Source: a candidate division NPL-UPA2 bacterium
GTDB lineage: Bacteria; Bacillota; UBA994
Direction of reading: 5' to 3'
Assembly: GCA_018725205.1 (NCBI GenBank)
Contig: QLUB01000002.1
Location: 1-34,664 of the forward strand
Length of the DNA: 34,664 nt
Part shown: positions 1 to 6,851 of the stretch, piece by piece
How the letters are laid out: the number at the start of each line of letters is the position of its first letter
Position numbering within the stretch: position 1 is the first letter of the stretch
Notes under the pieces: generated by a model
Database searches by the model: none
The model's input: the letters and a program-made list of their open reading frames with translations, nothing else
What the model was told of the DNA's origin: nothing
Position numbers and translations under genes: made by a program

Positions 1-1
1 T

Positions 2-298
2 ATCGACCACCGACAAAACTATAGCGACTGGCGACAAAGCCTGCTTGTACCGAGAGCAAGAAGCCCTATTGCCACGCCAACGAGCCGTGCTGCTAAGCCC
101 AAACAAAGCAATGTCGTGGCGCTAGAGAATGAGATTGGGCGGCTAGAACAAGAGAAAACGGCGCAAGAAGGGCATATGGCTAAGAGCGAGTTCCTCAAGC
201 AAAAAGACGGCGGCCGCGACGCTATCGCACGCTATATGTGGGTTTGCTCGCGCCTCAAAGAGCTCTATGCGCAATGGGAGCGTGAAAGTGACGGTTGA
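2..298 (+). CDS. ABC-F family ATPase, C-terminal fragment (gene starts before the window)
   Basis: The reading frame is open from the left edge to a TGA at 296-298, so only the last ~98 residues are visible. They begin with a NYSDW-like stretch, then a basic linker (SRAAKPKQSN), then a charged heptad-rich segment (ALENEIGRLEQEKTAQE ... RLKELYAQWERE). This is the pattern of the C-terminal coiled-coil tail that follows the second ATPase domain in Uup/ABC-F proteins, which act on ribosomes or nucleic acid. No Walker motif is inside the window, so the family call rests on the tail alone. A GTG at 116 could be read as a start, but the frame and the family pattern continue upstream of it. The stop codon lies inside a seven-base tandem repeat, so slippage there would alter the last residues. 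Confidence 0.6.
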   Translation: MDHRQNYSDWRQSLLVPRARSPIATPTSRAAKPKQSNVVALENEIGRLEQEKTAQEGHMAKSEFLKQKDGGRDAIARYMWVCSRLKELYAQWERESDG

Positions 299-336
299 CG
301 GTTGACGGTTGACGGTTGACGGTTGACGGTTGACGG
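289..336 (+). repeat. Seven-base tandem repeat (TTGACGG)n
   Basis: Six perfect copies of TTGACGG run from 295 to 336, preceded by a partial copy (TGACGG, 289-294). The downstream flank looks like a decayed continuation. The TGA that ends the ABC-F frame is inside the second unit. The unit is not a multiple of three, so copy-number change by slippage would shift any frame crossing it. Each unit resembles a -35 hexamer, but no matching -10 was found. Confidence 0.9.
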
Positions 337-367
337 TGGACGAGCGACGACCAGCGAGGAGGCAAGT

Positions 368-1024
368 ATGGATATAGAAAAGATCATGGCGTGGGGCATG
401 GAGAAAATGAACTTCGTGGACGAAGCACCGTTAGAGAAGGGCTACCGCTACTATCACGGAAAAAGGACGGCGCAAATCGCACTGTCCTTAGCTCAGGGCA
501 TGAATCTCCCTGTTGACCGCGACACCTTGTTTGCCGGCGCATTCTTGCACGATGTTGGCAAGGCAGGGTTCAACGGCCCACATCATGGCGCGCGCGGCGA
601 GGATATGATTCGACAAGAGATCGCGCAATTATTCTCTCCAGCGGAGCTTGAACAGGTGTGCAGCATTGTCCGGTATCATTATACGCGACCCCACAGTCAT
701 TACTCGAAGGGCCACTTGCTGCCAGCGCTCAGTGTAGAAACGCTGCTAGTGCAGGACGCCGACGCCCTAGACCACTTTGGCGGCAATGCGCTGTGGCTGG
801 CGTTTCGTTGGAGTGGGGCACACGGCCGAAATCCGGGTGAAACCATCCGCTTCTATCGCGAGCAAGATGCCGTATGGCGGCACGATGCGCTTCGGGGGCT
901 AAACTTTCCCCTCAGTCGCCGCGAACTCCAGGCCCGCATTGCCCGGACGGACGCCTTTTTTGCGCTCTGGGAAGAAGAGGAGCGGGGCGAATTGACGCAC
1001 ATGAAGTCTAAGTTGCAGAACTGA
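368..1024 (+). CDS. HD-domain phosphohydrolase
   Basis: This 218-residue protein has the metal-binding pattern of the HD superfamily: His30, the His61-Asp62 pair in AFLHDVGKAG, histidines in PHHGARG (about 72-73) and YHYTRPHSHY, and a late Asp in VQDADALDHFG. Such enzymes hydrolyse phosphomonoesters or phosphodiesters, often of nucleotides; the substrate here cannot be read. The ATG at 368 is preferred because AGGAGG lies just upstream; the frame also runs back to a TTG at 323, but that part is translated repeat DNA. No signal peptide or membrane segment is seen, so it is probably cytoplasmic. It stands alone between the ABC-F tail and an unrelated repeat protein. The superfamily call is firm, the substrate unknown. 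Confidence 0.82.
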   Translation: MDIEKIMAWGMEKMNFVDEAPLEKGYRYYHGKRTAQIALSLAQGMNLPVDRDTLFAGAFLHDVGKAGFNGPHHGARGEDMIRQEIAQLFSPAELEQVCSIVRYHYTRPHSHYSKGHLLPALSVETLLVQDADALDHFGGNALWLAFRWSGAHGRNPGETIRFYREQDAVWRHDALRGLNFPLSRRELQARIARTDAFFALWEEEERGELTHMKSKLQN

Positions 1025-1041
1025 TTGCGCAATTAGTTCCA

Positions 1042-1085
1042 CAGTCGGACAGGGATGAACTTGCATGAAAGCCTGTCTACTGTAC
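1042..1085 (+). other. Imperfect hairpin downstream of the HD-domain gene
   Basis: GACAGG pairs with CCTGTC across a loop of about 18 nt, and outer CAGT/ACTG bases extend it after an internal loop. No T-run follows, so it is at best a weak or Rho-assisted end of transcription. Confidence 0.3.
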
Positions 1086-1150
1086 TGGGTGAAGCGAGAA
1101 AAAGTCTATGGTGAGAAGTGACGGAACTGAACATATGGAAGGTGAGAAGC

Positions 1151-1654
1151 ATGGGTAAAGTTACGGGTAGAGTGGGCGGGATCATCGGAGGTTTTGATGT
1201 TGACTGTTATGTATCATCGCGGAGCGTTGAAGGGCGTATTGGCGGATTGTCCCGGGGTGCAGATGTTAAGTTTGTAATCAGTCAGCATGGCCTTATTACA
1301 GGGCGTATGGGTGGTGGAATCCTTGGGCAGGACGTGCGCCTAAGGTTTACCGAGGAAGAGGTTGGCGGCCGGGTGGGAGGGGATATCGTAGGTAAGGATG
1401 TCGCTCTCAAAGTTTCAGGCTACGAGGTCGGTGGCAGAGTAGGTGGGGATGCTATAGGGTTTAGTTGTAGGCTTATATACAACCCTAATGGCGGGGAACT
1501 ACGTGGTCGGGTGGGGGGAGAGTTTAGCGGGCACGATGTCAACCTTGTAGTCTCAGACTGTCCGCTGGTTGTAGCTGCGCTAATTGCTGCCTTAACATAT
1601 AATTACTACCTTTCTACGCGGAGCTCAAAAAGTGCCTTAGGTTCTAATCTTTAA
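1151..1654 (+). CDS. Unrecognised protein of six ~22-residue GRVGG repeats with a hydrophobic C-terminal segment
   Basis: I do not recognise a named family. The 167-residue product is almost entirely an internal repeat: GR-[VIM]-GG motifs start at residues 6, 28, 51, 73, 95 and 119, i.e. every 22-24 residues, each followed about eight residues later by G-x-DV and a short alternating hydrophobic strand. Such a regular Gly/Val pattern is what a beta-solenoid would produce (inference; reminiscent of bactofilin-like or other beta-helical coils). After the last repeat, residues about 137-153 form a hydrophobic stretch (CPLVVAALIAALTYNYY), followed by a Ser/Arg-rich tail, suggesting membrane attachment. 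There is no N-terminal signal peptide. The ATG at 1151 has GGAAGGTGAG upstream; a GTG at 1118 in the same frame lacks a good site. Its neighbours give no functional clue. Confidence 0.7.
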   Translation: MGKVTGRVGGIIGGFDVDCYVSSRSVEGRIGGLSRGADVKFVISQHGLITGRMGGGILGQDVRLRFTEEEVGGRVGGDIVGKDVALKVSGYEVGGRVGGDAIGFSCRLIYNPNGGELRGRVGGEFSGHDVNLVVSDCPLVVAALIAALTYNYYLSTRSSKSALGSNL

Positions 1655-1691
1655 CCTTGTAAGGCTCCTGCAACGGTCGCTACTTGCGGCG

Positions 1692-1880
1692 TTGCCACAA
1701 AAACAAGCTTATAGGGCGAAATGCACCGCAGGTAAGTATCAGAGAATATGGAGTAGACCTTACCAGAAAGCCTGCCGCGACGTAGACGAGCGAACAGCCG
1801 CCAACCCTGACCTCTACCGAAAGCGACAGATGATGGTCGAGCATCCCTGCCGAAAAGAAGTTGCGCAGGGTATATAATAA
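1692..1880 (+). pseudogene. IS1182-family transposase remnant
   Basis: The frame contains NPDLYRKRQMMVEHP, which closely matches the (A/N)P..YR.R..(I/M)VEHPFG segment near the catalytic Glu of IS1182-type DDE transposases, preceded by a basic region like the zinc-ribbon part of those proteins. The expected GTIKRxWG continuation is missing: after VEHP the sequence changes to CRKEVAQGI and stops. The whole matching part is only about 60 codons of a protein that is normally several hundred residues, and no inverted repeats were found. It is a scar of a lost insertion sequence. Recognition is from the motif only. Confidence 0.6.
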
Positions 1881-1944
1881 GACTAGGGGAAGCATGTGCA
1901 CGTGCGCTAATACGTGTTACAATGGGAGAGAAGGAGTGGAAGCT

Positions 1945-2163
1945 GTGGTCGATTACTCATCCAAAGAGATCCTTCGGCAGCTACGAGCCTTCGGTTGGGA
2001 GATAGTCGGCCAGAGGGGGTCGCATGTTTACCTCGAGCACAAGTCCTCGCCCGGAAAAGTCACCGTACCGCATCCCAAGCAGAGTTTGAAACGAAAGACG
2101 GCGTTAAGTATACTCAAACAAGCTGGCTTGCGCCAAGCTAAGGGAGGCCTTCATGATGGATAA
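1945..2163 (+). CDS. hicA: HicA-type toxin (mRNA interferase)
   Basis: The protein of about 72 residues has the small double-stranded-RNA-binding-like fold signature of HicA/YcfA: SSKEILRQLRAFGWEIVGQR, then GSHVYLEH with the catalytic-type Gly-Ser-His, then a KVTVPHP strand and a C-terminal SILKQAGL helix. HicA toxins cleave mRNA and are held in check by HicB. The GTG at 1945 is chosen because GAGAGAAGGAG ends nine bases upstream; a GTG at 1936 is too close to it. The gene overlaps the antitoxin gene by 11 bases, the usual arrangement, implying coupled translation. It sits next to transposase debris, consistent with arrival by horizontal transfer. The family call is strong; toxicity is not shown by sequence. 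Confidence 0.87.
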   Translation: MVDYSSKEILRQLRAFGWEIVGQRGSHVYLEHKSSPGKVTVPHPKQSLKRKTALSILKQAGLRQAKGGLHDG

Positions 2164-2596
2164 GTGCATATATCCCGCCGTTTTTGAACCGTGTGAGGAA
2201 GGTGGATACACCGTCGTGTTTCCCGATTTACCGGGCTGCATTACCGAGGGCGACGCCGTGGATGACGCCTTGGCAATGGCGAAGGAAGTGCTAGAACTGT
2301 ACCTTTATGGGTTAGAGAGAAAGGCGGAGAAGATGCCTCCCCCCAGCAATCCCGCTGTGTGCTCTGTGCCCGCAGGGGGTTTCGTCAGCCTTGTAGAGGC
2401 TTGGATGCCCGCCGTTCGCTATGATATGGCAACAAAGTCCGTGAAGAAAACTTTGACCATACCTAGTTGGTTAAATGACCATGCTGAACAGCAAGGCATA
2501 AACTACTCGCAACTCCTGCAGGCCGCACTCAAGGAACACCTCGGAGTTAAAGAACCCTCCTACGCCAAGCAATATAGCACTAAAGGGAAAGCTTAA
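2153..2596 (+). CDS. hicB: HicB-type antitoxin
   Basis: The 147-residue protein has the HicB N-terminal half: YPAVFEPCEEGGYTVVFPDLPGC followed by ITEGDAVDDALAMAKEVLELYL, the partially degraded RNase-H-like domain that binds HicA. Residues about 95-130 (VKKTLTIPSWLNDHAEQQG ... LLQAALKEHL) look like a ribbon-helix-helix DNA-binding domain, so the protein probably also represses its own operon. Translation most likely begins at one of two adjacent ATG codons (2153 or 2156) after AAGGGAGG. The reading frame overlaps hicA by 11 bases. The C-terminus is polar and probably disordered. Identification rests on the order of the two domains and on its partner. Confidence 0.88.
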   Translation: MMDKCIYPAVFEPCEEGGYTVVFPDLPGCITEGDAVDDALAMAKEVLELYLYGLERKAEKMPPPSNPAVCSVPAGGFVSLVEAWMPAVRYDMATKSVKKTLTIPSWLNDHAEQQGINYSQLLQAALKEHLGVKEPSYAKQYSTKGKA

Positions 2597-3110
2597 ACGG
2601 GCGATTGAGGCATTGAACCGCGGACAAGGGGGAAGGTTCTTTTTGTCCAAAGGACGACCAATGGCGGTTGACAGTTGGCTTAGAGAGAGGTGCATATGCC
2701 CTTTGTTTTTTGAGGAGACGGTATTGGTTGTTTAGGTCTGCCCTGATCTCCGGACCAATCCTGATGCCGGAGGACTCAAGGAAACTGTCATAGATGATCT
2801 TTCCTTCAAAGGGAAGCAACACGGTTTTAATGCAACTAGGGGGGTCAAGAACCTCCTTCAGAGGGTACCGCTCCGAGCGCGCCCTAGACGACTCCGAGCT
2901 CATGCGCATGCCTCTCTACGTTCGCTTCCACCGCCTGTTCCTTATAGCCAGATTAAGGCTCTGCCTCGACATTGACATAAACAACCGCGACTTGCCCGAT
3001 TGGCTCATTAACCTCTACCGCAAGCTCTCCTGCCGCGTTGAGCAATACATAGCAGACATCCGTGTGGGTCGAGCAATGATGACTTAGTTAGTCTTCATTC
3101 TGTCCAACGT
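2597..3110. other. Decayed accessory sequence without a convincing intact gene
   Basis: About 500 bp between hicB and the TRAP operon terminator. On the minus strand, 2909 to 2580 reads a 109-codon frame whose middle (VLLPFEGKIIYDSFLE, then IRIGPEIRADLNNQYRLLKKQ) looks like a fragment of a real protein with strand-then-helix character, while both flanks are low-quality sequence. On the plus strand, 2906-3087 reads FHRLFLIARLRLCLDIDINNR and a helical continuation to a stop, which I do not recognise. Neither frame has a good ribosome binding site. I read the stretch as remnants of one or two transferred genes. Confidence 0.4.
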
Positions 3111-3114
3111 CCGG

Positions 3115-3141
3115 CTCTGTGTTCTCTGCGCCTCTGTGGTG
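3115..3141 (+). repeat. Dispersed intergenic repeat, copy 1
   Basis: TTCTCTGCGCCTCTGTGGTG at 3122-3141 is matched at 19 of 20 positions by 22921-22940, upstream of gap. Both copies are intergenic and in the same orientation relative to the window. Function unknown. Confidence 0.6.
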
Positions 3142-3147
3142 GGCGTG

Positions 3148-3178
3148 AAAAAAGGGGCTGCCGGTGCGCAGCCCTTTT
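3148..3178 (-). terminator. Intrinsic terminator of the TRAP operon
   Basis: GGGCTGC (3155-3161) pairs with GCAGCCC (3168-3174) over a six-base loop. Six A residues at 3148-3153 become a T-run after the stem when read on the minus strand, and TTTT follows on the plus strand, so it may work in both directions. It lies 24 bp past the permease stop codon. Confidence 0.85.
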
Positions 3179-3201
3179 ACGTGTCCATGGCGTTCTACAA
3201 G

Positions 3202-5220
3202 CTAGTGTGTCGTAGTGTGACTTGCCGTGTCGCACTCCTCGGTCGCTCGACTCCGTTCCTTCTCCCTTCTACTCCGCTGCGCCAAGTAGACTACCCCCAG
3301 CGCGACAAGGCCGAAGGTATCTGTGAGGAGACCTGGGTCAATTAAGCCTAGCGCTGCGGCAAATAAGAGCACTCGCTCCCACAACAGAGCCGGAACGATA
3401 AAGTAGCCTTGCACCGCTGTAGCCAGAGCGATAATGCCCATCAGTGCCGTCGCGATATTGTGTACAGCCTCAAGCCATGTGACGTCGATGAGCAGCAGGC
3501 CAGGCGATATGGCGAAAATGTAGGGGATAAGAAACGCGGCCAAGGCCAGCTTGACGGCAGTCAGGCCGGTCTTCATGGCGTTGCCGCCGGCGATGCCTGC
3601 ACCCGCATAGGCTGCCAGTGCTACGGGCGGCGTAATATCGGCCATAATGCCAAAGTAGAAGATAAAGAGATGCGCGGCGATAAGGGGCACGCCTAACTTT
3701 ACGAGCGCAGGCGCGGCCATCGTGGCTAAGACAATGTACTTAGCGGTCGTCGGTAGTCCCATGCCTAGGATGATGGAAGCGATCATCGTCAGGAAAAGGG
3801 TGAGCAGGAGATTGCCCCCGGCTACCTGTATTACTAGGTGGGCGAACTTGAGCCCAAGGCCCGTAAGCGTCACCACGCCGACCACAATGCCAGCACAAGC
3901 ACAGGCAGCGGCAACACCTACCGCGCTACGCGCGCCGTTCTCGAAAGCCTTGGGAATGCCGAGAATCAAGGCTTTACCGGACTTAAAGTCGCGTTTCAGT
4001 AGTAACCCGAGCAGTGCGACCAGCACGGCAATGTTAATGCTTTGGAAGGCAGCCCAGAAGGGCGAGCGCCCCACCATCAGAAAATAGATGATGGTAAACA
4101 GCGGAATGATCAGATACCAGCCCCGCCTGAGGGTCTCTCCGGCGCGCGGCAGCATGGATTTAGGGAGGCCCTTAAGCCCGGTCTTAACTGCTTCTAGGTG
4201 CACCATCGTTCCCACGCCCAGGAAATAAAGAATGGCGGGGATGGCTGCGGCCTTTACGATGTCAATATAGGCGATGCCCGTCATCTCGGCCATAATAAAG
4301 GCCGCAGCACCCATAACGGGCGGCATTATCTGCCCGCCCGTAGAAGCTGCTGCCTCCACGGCACCGGCAAATTCTGGGCTGTAGCCGACTTTTTTCATCG
4401 CAGGGATGGTGAATGCTCCCGTTGTGACTGTGTTCGCCACGGACGACCCGGAGATAGAGCCCATGAGGCCCGAGGCGAGCACGGCTGTTTTGGCGGGTCC
4501 GCCGCGCATATGACCTGTTGCGGCAAAAGCCAGGTCGATAAAGAATTGCCCGACCCCAGTTTTTTCTAGAAACGCGCCGTAGAGAATAAATAGAAACACA
4601 AAGGTCGAGCTGACGCCAAGTGGTATGCCAAAGATCCCTTCCGTGGTTAAGAAGAGATGGTCAACTATGCTCCTAAGCGAGTAGCCGCGGTGTATTAAGA
4701 GGCCAGGCATCCATTGGCCAAAGCGAGCGTAGACAATAAAGGCTAGCGCCACCAGCGGGAGCTCCGGTCCCACCGCGCGGCGGGCAATCTCTAATACTAG
4801 TAGTATGGCAACAATACCTACATAGATATCCATAGATGTGGGCAGGCCAGCGCGAAAAATCAGGGCTTCGTAGTTCAGCAAAAGGTAAAGGCATACGCCT
4901 ACTCCGAGAAGTGCCAGTACTACGTCATACCACGGCAGTTTGTGCTTGCTTAGCCTCTTGGTGGCTGGCCACAACAGGAACGCTAGGACCATCGCAAACA
5001 TGAGGTGAACCGCGCGCTGCTGCATGGCCACCAGCACACCCATGGCCGCAGTGTAGTAGTGAAACAGAGACATGGAGATGGCGATGCAAGAAACAACTAT
5101 GCCCACCCAACCGGCCAGCTTGCGGAACTGAGAATCGGGGTCGTATTTTTCTAACGTAGCCTGCACGTCAACCGCTTCAAGGTGTGCGGCTACGCTGGGC
5201 TTATGCTCTGCGTTGCTCAT
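3202..5220 (-). CDS. TRAP transporter fused permease (DctQM-type, TAXI class)
   Basis: A 672-residue, very hydrophobic inner-membrane protein. After a polar N-terminus of about 40 residues it has a small four-helix DctQ-like section and then a long DctM-like section with repeated glycine-rich transmembrane motifs (ASGLMGSISGSSVANTVTTG, ASTGGQIMPPVMGAAAF, and later GLPTTAKYIVLATMAAPAL and ITPPVALAAYAGAG). The duplicated pattern is typical of the TRAP large subunit, and the length fits the fused 4TM/12TM permeases that pair with TAXI binding proteins. It would use an ion gradient to import an organic acid or amino acid, substrate unknown. The ATG at 5220 is fixed by a 4-base ATGA overlap with the DUF1850 gene and by AAGGAG upstream; an in-frame start at 5247 is inferior. 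A terminator follows. Confidence 0.93.
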   Translation of the reverse strand: MSNAEHKPSVAAHLEAVDVQATLEKYDPDSQFRKLAGWVGIVVSCIAISMSLFHYYTAAMGVLVAMQQRAVHLMFAMVLAFLLWPATKRLSKHKLPWYDVVLALLGVGVCLYLLLNYEALIFRAGLPTSMDIYVGIVAILLVLEIARRAVGPELPLVALAFIVYARFGQWMPGLLIHRGYSLRSIVDHLFLTTEGIFGIPLGVSSTFVFLFILYGAFLEKTGVGQFFIDLAFAATGHMRGGPAKTAVLASGLMGSISGSSVANTVTTGAFTIPAMKKVGYSPEFAGAVEAAASTGGQIMPPVMGAAAFIMAEMTGIAYIDIVKAAAIPAILYFLGVGTMVHLEAVKTGLKGLPKSMLPRAGETLRRGWYLIIPLFTIIYFLMVGRSPFWAAFQSINIAVLVALLGLLLKRDFKSGKALILGIPKAFENGARSAVGVAAACACAGIVVGVVTLTGLGLKFAHLVIQVAGGNLLLTLFLTMIASIILGMGLPTTAKYIVLATMAAPALVKLGVPLIAAHLFIFYFGIMADITPPVALAAYAGAGIAGGNAMKTGLTAVKLALAAFLIPYIFAISPGLLLIDVTWLEAVHNIATALMGIIALATAVQGYFIVPALLWERVLLFAAALGLIDPGLLTDTFGLVALGVVYLAQRSRREKERSRATEECDTASHTTTH

Positions 5221-5672
5221 GATAACACTCTCCTTAATCGCAGCCAAACGACAGGACGCGTGGCCAGGTAAACATCAACTCTGGTCCCTGAGGGGTACTG
5301 GGCTAGGTCAACTCGGGCATTCTTCAGCACTATGGCCTGTGAGGTCTCAGGGGAGACAATTAGGCTTAGCGAGGGGAGGGCGGTGTCGTGGGGGACGAAG
5401 AACCAGCCGTCTTCCATGCGGAAACCAAAGGTGTTTTCCGTAGAAATACCCGCGTTGTACGATTTCATCCTGCTCCCAGTGAGCCTAAGGCCCGACTCTT
5501 CGACGGTGAGGTGTTCAAAGATGGGGGTGCGTTCCACCGAGTGAACAAAATAGCTGGTGACAGTGTCGCCGACCGCAACCTCAAACGTGTGCGTGGCGTG
5601 ACCAATTGCCTGTATTACCAGCACCCGCGACGTGGGGAAGAAAGAGGACAAGAGGAGGGCTAGGGCGAACAC
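5217..5672 (-). CDS. DUF1850 protein of the TRAP operon
   Basis: A protein of about 151 residues that begins with a hydrophobic segment (VFALALLLSSFFP) and then has a beta-rich extracytoplasmic part: YFVHSVERTPIFEHLTVEE, a typical DUF1850 core, plus LRLTGSRMKSYNAG and GFRMEDGWF. DUF1850 genes are regularly found between TAXI binding proteins and fused TRAP permeases; their exact role is not established, but an accessory role in the transporter is likely. The gene overlaps the permease start by four bases (ATGA). The start is uncertain: the frame opens at a GTG (5735) overlapping the stop of the binding protein, but its first codons would then encode the strong hairpin at 5698-5720, so the GTG at 5672 just before the hydrophobic segment is preferred. 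Confidence 0.75.
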   Translation of the reverse strand: MFALALLLSSFFPTSRVLVIQAIGHATHTFEVAVGDTVTSYFVHSVERTPIFEHLTVEESGLRLTGSRMKSYNAGISTENTFGFRMEDGWFFVPHDTALPSLSLIVSPETSQAIVLKNARVDLAQYPSGTRVDVYLATRPVVWLRLRRVLS

Positions 5673-5697
5673 ATTACCTACCAGGGTTGTAAACGAA

Positions 5698-5720
5698 GGG
5701 GCACCGCGCTGCGGTGCCCC
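5698..5720 (-). terminator. Strong hairpin between the TAXI binding protein and downstream genes
   Basis: GGGGCACCGC (5698-5707) pairs perfectly with GCGGTGCCCC (5711-5720) over a three-base loop; read on the minus strand it is followed by TTCGTTT, a weak T-run. It probably causes partial termination or protects the upstream mRNA from 3' decay, giving more binding protein than permease. Confidence 0.65.
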
Positions 5721-5734
5721 GAGTCTCCGGTACA

Positions 5735-6694
5735 CTAGCGCTGTTCCCTGTAGAACTTTTGCGCACCTGGGTGAAGCGGTATGGGCATCGCTTGCTGAGC
5801 CGTAGCGAGAGAAAGGTCTTTGCCGCGTACATGTGCAGCGCCGAAATCGTCGAGGTGCTTGAATAGGGCCTTGGTGATTTCATAAACTTGTCGCTCCGTG
5901 AGGCTACCCTTGACGGCAATCATCGCTCGCACGGCAACGCTCTCTACCGGAGCCGCTAAGCCACGGTAGGTCCCAGCCGGGATGGTATGCTTAACGTAGA
6001 AGGGATGGGTGGTCCGCAGAGCATCAATCTCCGGTCCGGTTAGGGACACGAGAGTAATGGCAATGCTGTTAGCGAGCTCTGTTACGGCAGCGGTGGGGGT
6101 GCCGGCGGTGACAAAGGCGGCGTCTAGATGCCCGTCCCTGATTTGCGCGGTCGCGTCGCCGAACGGCAGATACTCTACTTTGGCCAGTTGTGAGTACTGA
6201 ATGCCGAAAGCACCAAGGACCTGACGGGCATTGGCCTCAGTGCCGGAACCGGCTGCCCCTACTGCCAAGCGTTTCCCAACTAAATCGCGCACGGACTTGA
6301 TGCCCGACGCTTCAGTGGCGATAAGCTGAATGACCTCGGGGTAGAGAGTCGCGATGCCGCGGATTTGGTCGTTCTTGCGGTCTTTGAACATTTCCAGCCC
6401 GTTAAAGGAGTAGTAGGCGATGTCGTTTTGCAGGAAGGCTATCTCCACTCCTTCCGCGCCGGCTGTAGCCAACAAGTTGGCATTAGCCACCGATGCACCG
6501 GTAACGCGGGCCGAGGCTTCCATGTTCCGGATATCCTCGTTAAGAATTTTGGCGAGTGCGCCGCCAAGCGGGAAGTAGACTCCACCCGTCCCGCCGGTAG
6601 CGATACTGAGGAACTGCTTTTGCGGCGTACAGCCAGTAACAATGACGGCTAGGGCAGCAATAAGTACGAAGGCGACGATTAGTGCGCGTTTCAT
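5735..6694 (-). CDS. TAXI family TRAP transporter solute-binding lipoprotein
   Basis: A 319-residue protein with a lipoprotein signal: basic start MKRALIV, hydrophobic core, and lipobox VTGC with Cys22. The mature part opens with LSIATGGTGGVYFPLGGALAK, the signature ligand-binding loop of TAXI proteins, followed by ASVANANLL, EGVEIAFLQNDIAYYSF and GSGTEANARQVL, all family-typical. It should sit on the outer face of the membrane, capture the substrate and deliver it to the fused permease encoded two genes on. The ATG at 6694 has AGGAGGGG at a good distance. It is the first gene of a three-gene operon. TAXI proteins are known to bind compounds such as glutamate or other small carboxylates, but the ligand is not predictable here. 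Confidence 0.93.
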   Translation of the reverse strand: MKRALIVAFVLIAALAVIVTGCTPQKQFLSIATGGTGGVYFPLGGALAKILNEDIRNMEASARVTGASVANANLLATAGAEGVEIAFLQNDIAYYSFNGLEMFKDRKNDQIRGIATLYPEVIQLIATEASGIKSVRDLVGKRLAVGAAGSGTEANARQVLGAFGIQYSQLAKVEYLPFGDATAQIRDGHLDAAFVTAGTPTAAVTELANSIAITLVSLTGPEIDALRTTHPFYVKHTIPAGTYRGLAAPVESVAVRAMIAVKGSLTERQVYEITKALFKHLDDFGAAHVRGKDLSLATAQQAMPIPLHPGAQKFYREQR

Positions 6695-6735
6695 ATTACC
6701 CCTCCTGTTAGTTTGTGCCTTAGCTTAGACCGCGA

Positions 6736-6760
6736 CCTACATAATCCTACGGAATCCTAC
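6736..6760 (-). promoter_or_regulatory. Phased triple repeat upstream of the TRAP operon (candidate operator)
   Basis: CCTAC occurs at 6736, 6746 and 6756, exactly 10 bp apart; the last two extend to AATCCTAC. The block lies 42-66 bp upstream of the binding-protein ATG in the intergenic region shared with the divergent PHP gene. A 10-bp period places all copies on one face of the helix, as for a repeated regulator site. No clear -35/-10 pair was found for the operon. Confidence 0.4.
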
Positions 6761-6828
6761 AGAATAATACTTGCACAGTTCTGAAGATTGCCTAGAGTTG
6801 GACGACTACAGAGTTTGGCTAAATCAGG

Positions 6829-6834
6829 TATAAT
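6829..6834 (+). promoter_or_regulatory. Candidate -10 element for the PHP-rapZ-yvcK operon
   Basis: A perfect TATAAT lies 17 bp before the GTG of the PHP gene. The -35 is poor: TTGGAC at 6798 is too far away at 25 bp spacing. If this -10 is used, the 5' leader would be very short, about 10 nt. Confidence 0.35.
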
Positions 6835-6851
6835 ATACGGGACAAGTCTTT

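Noticed and set aside
295..336. TTGACGG copies as a tandem array of -35 boxes
   Set aside because: No -10 element at the right distance from any copy; the resemblance to TTGACA follows from the unit sequence.
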